Part shown: positions 6,675 through 10,122 of the stretch, in pieces
Position numbering within the stretch: the stretch's first letter is position 1
Layout: the number at the start of each line of letters is the position of its first letter
From: Bacteroidales bacterium
GTDB lineage: Bacteria > Bacteroidota > Bacteroidia > Bacteroidales > Muribaculaceae
Length of the DNA stretch: 10,122 nt
Direction of reading: 5' to 3'
NCBI GenBank assembly: GCA_004555955.1
Contig: SFJG01000076.1
Coordinates: forward strand, 1 to 10,122
Made by a program: the position numbers and the translations under genes
Notes under the pieces: generated by a model
Seen by the model: only the letters and a program-made list of their open reading frames with translations
Told to the model about the DNA's origin: nothing
The model's database searches: none

Positions 6675-9101
6675 CTATTCTTCGTTATATTCGTAACCGT
6701 ATCCATAACCATAGTTATAGCCGTAACGATAGCTGTAACCATGCTTTCCGGTATGCGCTTGGTATGTGCCGTTAAGCACCAAACCCAAGTTTTTGTACTT
6801 CTTATCCGTATAGAGTCTCTCAATAGTCGGGAGCATCGAGCGCTCGAGCAATTCCGCACGAACAACGAAAATAGTATTGTCGACAAAACGGTTGATGATT
6901 TGCGAATCGGCAACAATCTCAATAGGCGGACAGTCGATAATAACATAGTCGTATTCTTGGCGAACACGCTTCATCAGTTCTTCAAAGCGGCTGTCGAAGA
7001 GCAATTCAGTTGGGTTGGGCGGAATTACACCCACCGGGATAACGTCAAGATTCGGATTCTGAACACCGCGCAAAATGATTTCATCGTATGACAACTTTCC
7101 AATCAGATAGCCTGAAATACCTCTTTCGTGCGCATCAAACACTTTACTTAGACTTGCTTTTCGCATATCCAAGTCGATAGCCAGCACACGTTTGCCTTTG
7201 ATGGCAAGCGACATTGCAAGATTTGACGATATAAAAGTTTTACCACTACCGGGATTGGCAGATGTAAGCATAACAACTTTCGCACCGTCCGACTCTGCGA
7301 CCATAAACTCAAGGTTGGTACGCACAACGCGGAAAGCCTCATTGATGATGTTTCTATTCTTCTCTTTGACAACGATACCCACATTTTGCGCCACATCTTT
7401 ACGCCGCAAGCCGAAGAACGAAGGCATGCGGAAACGGCTACGTTTCTTGAATGCCATAGGAATCTCGCCTACAAAAGGTATCGCCATATTTTCGAGGTCG
7501 ACACGTCCGCGAACCTTGTCATTCATATTTTCAATGATAAAGAGTACCAACAACGGAACGAACAAACCTAAAACGATTGCAATCATATAGATATTTCTGC
7601 GCACCGGAGTAGTCGGAGCCGAGCTGCCGAACGGCTGCATAATGACGCGCGTCTTGTTCGAGCTATAGGCTTGCGAAAGCTCATTCTCTTCTCGTTTCTG
7701 CAAAAGGAACAAGTAGAGCGACTCTTTGACCTTCTGCTGACGTTCAACAGATAGTAGATGCATTGCCTGCTCAGGATTTGCGGCGATTTTCTTTGTAGTC
7801 TCACGCTGACTGCGCTCAAAACTTGCAATCTGAGTCTTCAGCGAAACAATATAGTTGCTCAACGATTGCGAGATAGCGGCACGCATCGACGACAATTGGT
7901 TGTCCATATCGGCGGCAACAGGATTACTTTCACTACTGTTGGCAACCAAACTGTTGCGTTGCAACAACAACGTGTTGTACGAATTGATTTGATTCTCAAC
8001 CGCCTGATTATTAACGCCGGCATTTGCCGGCAAAAGTTGCTTATTGTCAGTATGGCTATTGACGAAACCTGCCACATATTGAGCAATCGAAAGTTGCGTG
8101 TTGAGCGACAGCAATTGAGCGTCGTTTTGACTCGATTGACTCATGTAAAGTCCGGATGCTGCTTGTACGTCGGGAAGAAGTTGCGAACTCTTATATGACG
8201 AAATGCTTTCGTCGACATTTCCAAGTTCTTTTTCAATAACAGCCAAACGGTCGTTGATAAATGCGGAAGTGCTCACTGCAATTTGATTCTTGTCTTCAAT
8301 CCATTTTTCATTATAGACCTGGATTAACGTATTCATAATGTCGACTGCACGTTCGGGACAGGTATCAAAATACGACATCTTAACAACCGCCGACATCTCG
8401 TCGTTTAGCTCAACCGACAAACCGCCAAGACACGCCACTCCGGCATTGAAAATACTCGTTTTGCTAACCAAAATCGGCTCTACTCCGTCGGTAGTGAAAG
8501 CCATAGTAGGTGTTACAATCACCTTTCCAATAGGCGTTTGAGTTGCAACGCCAAATGTAGTTTTGATGGTTTTCTCATACACATCTTCGTTCTTGTAGAA
8601 CGCCGAAAGTTCAACTTCTTTAGCATTTAGAATACGAACAGTAAGCCCGGCGCCTACTTCGTCAGGAATGTCAACCAGAGAAACGCTGACCGGTAAAGTC
8701 TTGCCATAAAGCGGACGATTGTAGAAACGACCTTCTACAGAATAGTTCATATAGAGTTGCAAACGTTTAGCTACGTCAACCATTAACGAAGGTGACTGCA
8801 AAGCCACCATTTCGTTAAACACGTTGGTACGTTGATTTGCCAACCCCATAGTTGCAAACGAAGTGCTAATCTCTGCCGAAAGATTCGATTCACCGCTATA
8901 CTCATCTTTGAAGAGCAAAGTTGCAACACGAGTATAAACAGGCGGCGTTTTCATAATATATAAGCAAGCCAATCCCAAAGCAATAACCATCGAAATCACA
9001 AACCAATACCATTTGGAGAGGCATAGGTAAAATAAATCTTGAATACGCATAAATTCCCCCGGTTGGGACGCCTGTTTGGCAGTATTTTGTTTGTTTTCCA
9101 T
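6675..9101 (-). CDS. wzc: Wzc-type polysaccharide co-polymerase fused to BY-family tyrosine kinase
   Basis: This 808-residue inner-membrane protein controls chain length and export through cycles of autophosphorylation. It has an N-terminal cytoplasmic stretch, a first membrane helix at about residues 32-50 within a Wzz domain, a long periplasmic part with coiled-coil-like Q/S/N-rich helices (about 280-480), a proline-rich APTTP just before the second helix (about 504-523), and a C-terminal kinase. The kinase shows the oligomer-interface motif E588-x2-R591-x2-R594, Walker A ANPGSGKT with K621, Walker A' VLAIDLDMR (D643, D645), and Walker B YVIIDCPP (D723). It ends in a tail with tyrosines at 789, 791, 793 and so on to 805. 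All kinase motifs are intact, so it should be active. It starts 9 bases after the wza-like gene. The matching phosphatase is not in the window. Confidence 0.95.
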   Translation of the reverse strand: MENKQNTAKQASQPGEFMRIQDLFYLCLSKWYWFVISMVIALGLACLYIMKTPPVYTRVATLLFKDEYSGESNLSAEISTSFATMGLANQRTNVFNEMVALQSPSLMVDVAKRLQLYMNYSVEGRFYNRPLYGKTLPVSVSLVDIPDEVGAGLTVRILNAKEVELSAFYKNEDVYEKTIKTTFGVATQTPIGKVIVTPTMAFTTDGVEPILVSKTSIFNAGVACLGGLSVELNDEMSAVVKMSYFDTCPERAVDIMNTLIQVYNEKWIEDKNQIAVSTSAFINDRLAVIEKELGNVDESISSYKSSQLLPDVQAASGLYMSQSSQNDAQLLSLNTQLSIAQYVAGFVNSHTDNKQLLPANAGVNNQAVENQINSYNTLLLQRNSLVANSSESNPVAADMDNQLSSMRAAISQSLSNYIVSLKTQIASFERSQRETTKKIAANPEQAMHLLSVERQQKVKESLYLFLLQKREENELSQAYSSNKTRVIMQPFGSSAPTTPVRRNIYMIAIVLGLFVPLLVLFIIENMNDKVRGRVDLENMAIPFVGEIPMAFKKRSRFRMPSFFGLRRKDVAQNVGIVVKEKNRNIINEAFRVVRTNLEFMVAESDGAKVVMLTSANPGSGKTFISSNLAMSLAIKGKRVLAIDLDMRKASLSKVFDAHERGISGYLIGKLSYDEIILRGVQNPNLDVIPVGVIPPNPTELLFDSRFEELMKRVRQEYDYVIIDCPPIEIVADSQIINRFVDNTIFVVRAELLERSMLPTIERLYTDKKYKNLGLVLNGTYQAHTGKHGYSYRYGYNYGYGYGYEYNEE
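6687..6737 (-). other. C-terminal tyrosine cluster of the Wzc-type kinase (nine Tyr, every second residue)
   Basis: The last residues of the kinase alternate Tyr with another residue from Y789 to Y805, mostly as Gly-Tyr pairs, followed by NEE. BY-kinases usually phosphorylate a C-terminal Tyr cluster in trans; this is the expected site. Both TAT and TAC are used and the Gly codons differ (GGT, GGA, GGC), so the pattern is kept at the protein level and is not a fresh DNA repeat. Confidence 0.9.
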
Positions 9102-9110
9102 AATACTATA

Positions 9111-9884
9111 CTATTTAAATACGAGGACTGCAATGGTTGTTAATAGCGATGCTAACGACATCCAGAACGATATATTTCTCACGCTGTTGCCGTTGACTGT
9201 CGATTGTCGCGCTTTCATTGAATTAGGCTCAACGTAGACCACGTCATTTTGTTGAAGATAGAAAACAGGCGATTCGTATACACCTTGACCGGATGTCAAG
9301 TCGATAGAATACACACGATGGACACTACCCTCGTCGCGAATCACCTTGATATTGTCGCGGCGGCCTTGGATGGTCAAATCGCCCGCAAGGCTCAGCACGT
9401 CCAGAATCGTAATGCGGTCACGCTCTATCGGGTAACGGCCTGGCGTTTTAACTTCGCCGAATACCGATACGCCAAGGTTGAGAAATTCGACAGTTACAAC
9501 CGGGTCTTTTACAAAATTTTTGCTTACCAGTTCCGACTTAATCAACTCAGAAACCTGCGTTTTCGTCTTGCCGAGAACTGAGAGTGAGCCCAACACCGGG
9601 AAATCGATGGTACCCAACGAGCTTACAGTATAGCCTACTATTACTTTGTTCGACGACGTTGTTGCCTCCGACAGATTAAAGAGTTTTACGAGCACCTCGT
9701 CCCTACTGCTGACTCGTATATACAATTTATCGCCCGGCTGTACGACTACCTCCGATGACATTTGAAGTTTCTTTATCTCTTGTCCCGGTTTTAAATCCTG
9801 GAAATAGTTTACTTGCTTTTCAACTGCGCACGATACGGCAACAATGATTATCAGCAAAATAATCAATAGTCTTATAATTCTCAT
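9111..9884 (-). CDS. Wza-type polysaccharide export outer-membrane lipoprotein (OPX)
   Basis: This 257-residue protein forms or gates the route for the polysaccharide across the outer membrane. It opens with a hydrophobic signal and a lipobox AVSC, with C19 as the lipidated residue of the mature protein. The Bacteroidota-type VNYFQDL follows, then the Poly_export domain starting at VVVQPGDKLYIRVSSRDE (about residues 46-63). An SLBB (beta-grasp) domain is built around VFGEVKTPGRYPI (G143-E144) and continues to about residue 190, with LQQNDVVYVEPN after it. The protein ends in a hydrophobic helix FWMSLASLLTTIAVLVF, so this is the short OPX form and not the long Wza of E. coli. Its ATG shares a base with the upstream TAA (TAATG). 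It lies just before the Wzc partner, the usual pairing. Confidence 0.94.
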   Translation of the reverse strand: MRIIRLLIILLIIIVAVSCAVEKQVNYFQDLKPGQEIKKLQMSSEVVVQPGDKLYIRVSSRDEVLVKLFNLSEATTSSNKVIVGYTVSSLGTIDFPVLGSLSVLGKTKTQVSELIKSELVSKNFVKDPVVTVEFLNLGVSVFGEVKTPGRYPIERDRITILDVLSLAGDLTIQGRRDNIKVIRDEGSVHRVYSIDLTSGQGVYESPVFYLQQNDVVYVEPNSMKARQSTVNGNSVRNISFWMSLASLLTTIAVLVFK

Positions 9885-10122
9885 TATAGTTTATTTTGTG
9901 AAGTTTTTCGTTTAAGTATAAATTTTGAAATAATAATATTAGCTATGGTAAATATTAAAACATCAGCAACCAACAGTATATTTATATTTACATAAGAATC
10001 CAAAGCAATATTACTCAACGTTAGCAGCAGTGAAAAAGACACAATCGAAATAAGTGCCGAATGCTGATTCATACCCGCCGCCAAGAGTTTGTGATGGATG
10101 TGATTTTTGTCGGGCAAGAACA
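9884..10122 (-). CDS. WecA/TagO-type undecaprenyl-phosphate sugar-1-phosphate transferase, C-terminal end (runs off the right edge)
   Basis: Only the last 78 residues are present; the frame is open at base 10122 and has no start in the window (the TTG at 10117-10115 encodes an internal Leu). The part seen begins FLPDKNHIHHKLLAAG, matching the late cytoplasmic loop with the HIHH motif that marks polyprenyl-phosphate N-acetylhexosamine-1-phosphate transferases such as WecA, WbpL and TagO. Two membrane helices follow, at about SALISIVSFSLLLTLSNIAL and the later ILLVADVLIFTIANIII, and a basic tail ending SQNKL. The family starts synthesis of a repeat unit by loading the first sugar phosphate on undecaprenyl phosphate. 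Position just before the export genes fits the initiator of this locus. The end is very AT-rich (9 G+C in bases 9901-9960). The sugar (GlcNAc, GalNAc, QuiNAc, FucNAc) cannot be told. Confidence 0.8.
   Translation of the reverse strand, partial: FLPDKNHIHHKLLAAGMNQHSALISIVSFSLLLTLSNIALDSYVNINILLVADVLIFTIANIIISKFILKRKTSQNKL

Larger units (their letters stand above)
1..10122 (-). other. Single polycistronic surface-polysaccharide operon, with start and end outside the window
   Basis: All nine genes lie on one strand. Gaps are 12, 9, 6 and 5 bases at most or are replaced by overlaps of one or four bases, so there is no room for an internal promoter or terminator between genes. Functions form one Wzx/Wzy-type pathway: initiator, OPX, co-polymerase kinase, nucleotide-sugar genes, acyltransferase, flippase, glycosyltransferase. 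The promoter should lie beyond the right edge. Starts lack a Shine-Dalgarno motif and have A/T-rich leaders (for example wza, wzc, wzx and the GT2 gene), as usual in Bacteroidota. Confidence 0.85.

Noticed and set aside
8016..8031. Perfect hairpin GCCGGC-ATTT-GCCGGC inside wzc
   Set aside because: It lies in the coding sequence for LLPANAGVNN and is not followed by a U-run in the direction of transcription, so it is unlikely to be a terminator; the two halves are explained by Pro-Ala and Ala-Gly codons.
10115..10117. A separate 77-residue membrane protein starting at a TTG near the right edge
   Set aside because: The frame is open upstream to the window edge and the first residues (FLPDKNHIHH) match an internal loop of WecA/TagO-type enzymes, so this is the end of a longer gene.

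Overview
The window is a stretch of one polysaccharide (capsule, O-antigen or exopolysaccharide) biosynthesis operon. Everything is read from the minus strand, so transcription enters at the right edge and leaves at the left edge. Nine genes are visible: seven complete and one cut at each end. The organism is most likely a member of the Bacteroidales. The export lipoprotein and RmlB have Bacteroidota-type features, starts are preceded by A/T-rich leaders without clear Shine-Dalgarno motifs, and the export lipoprotein sits next to a fused Wzz/tyrosine-kinase protein as is common in that phylum. Genus cannot be fixed from the sequence; a gut Bacteroides or Muribaculaceae-like species is plausible.

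In transcription order (right to left): (1) 10122-9884, the C-terminal end of a WecA/TagO-type polyprenyl-phosphate sugar-1-phosphate transferase, the likely initiating enzyme. (2) 9884-9111, a Wza-type outer-membrane export lipoprotein. (3) 9101-6675, a Wzc-type co-polymerase fused to a BY-kinase and ending in a strikingly regular tyrosine tail. (4) 6662-4109, then on to 2107, the four dTDP-L-rhamnose genes in the order rfbA, rfbC, [acyltransferase], rfbD, rfbB, with a membrane acyltransferase-3 gene inside the set. (5) 2100-544, a Wzx-type flippase. (6) 547 to the left edge, the N-terminal part of a GT2 glycosyltransferase.

The genes fit one pathway. The initiator loads the first sugar phosphate on undecaprenyl phosphate. 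RmlA-C-D-B make dTDP-L-rhamnose from glucose-1-phosphate. The GT2 enzyme (and others outside the window) extend the repeat unit, the acyltransferase probably acylates a sugar, Wzx flips the lipid-linked unit, and Wzc/Wza control polymerisation and export. No Wzy polymerase, tyrosine phosphatase or further glycosyltransferase is visible; these would have to lie outside the window.

The operon is very tightly packed. The largest gap is 12 bases, and five of the eight junctions are start/stop overlaps (ATGA, TAATG or TGATG). There is no stretch without a gene, no RNA gene, mobile element, CRISPR array, internal promoter or terminator that I can support. GC content changes strongly along the operon: about 15-30% at the end of the initiator gene, about 40-45% in wza/wzc/rfbA, and about 60-65% in rfbB and wzx, which suggests a mosaic locus. 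I see no clearly novel system; the most interesting points are the alternating tyrosine tail, the acyltransferase embedded in the rhamnose genes, and the composition step.
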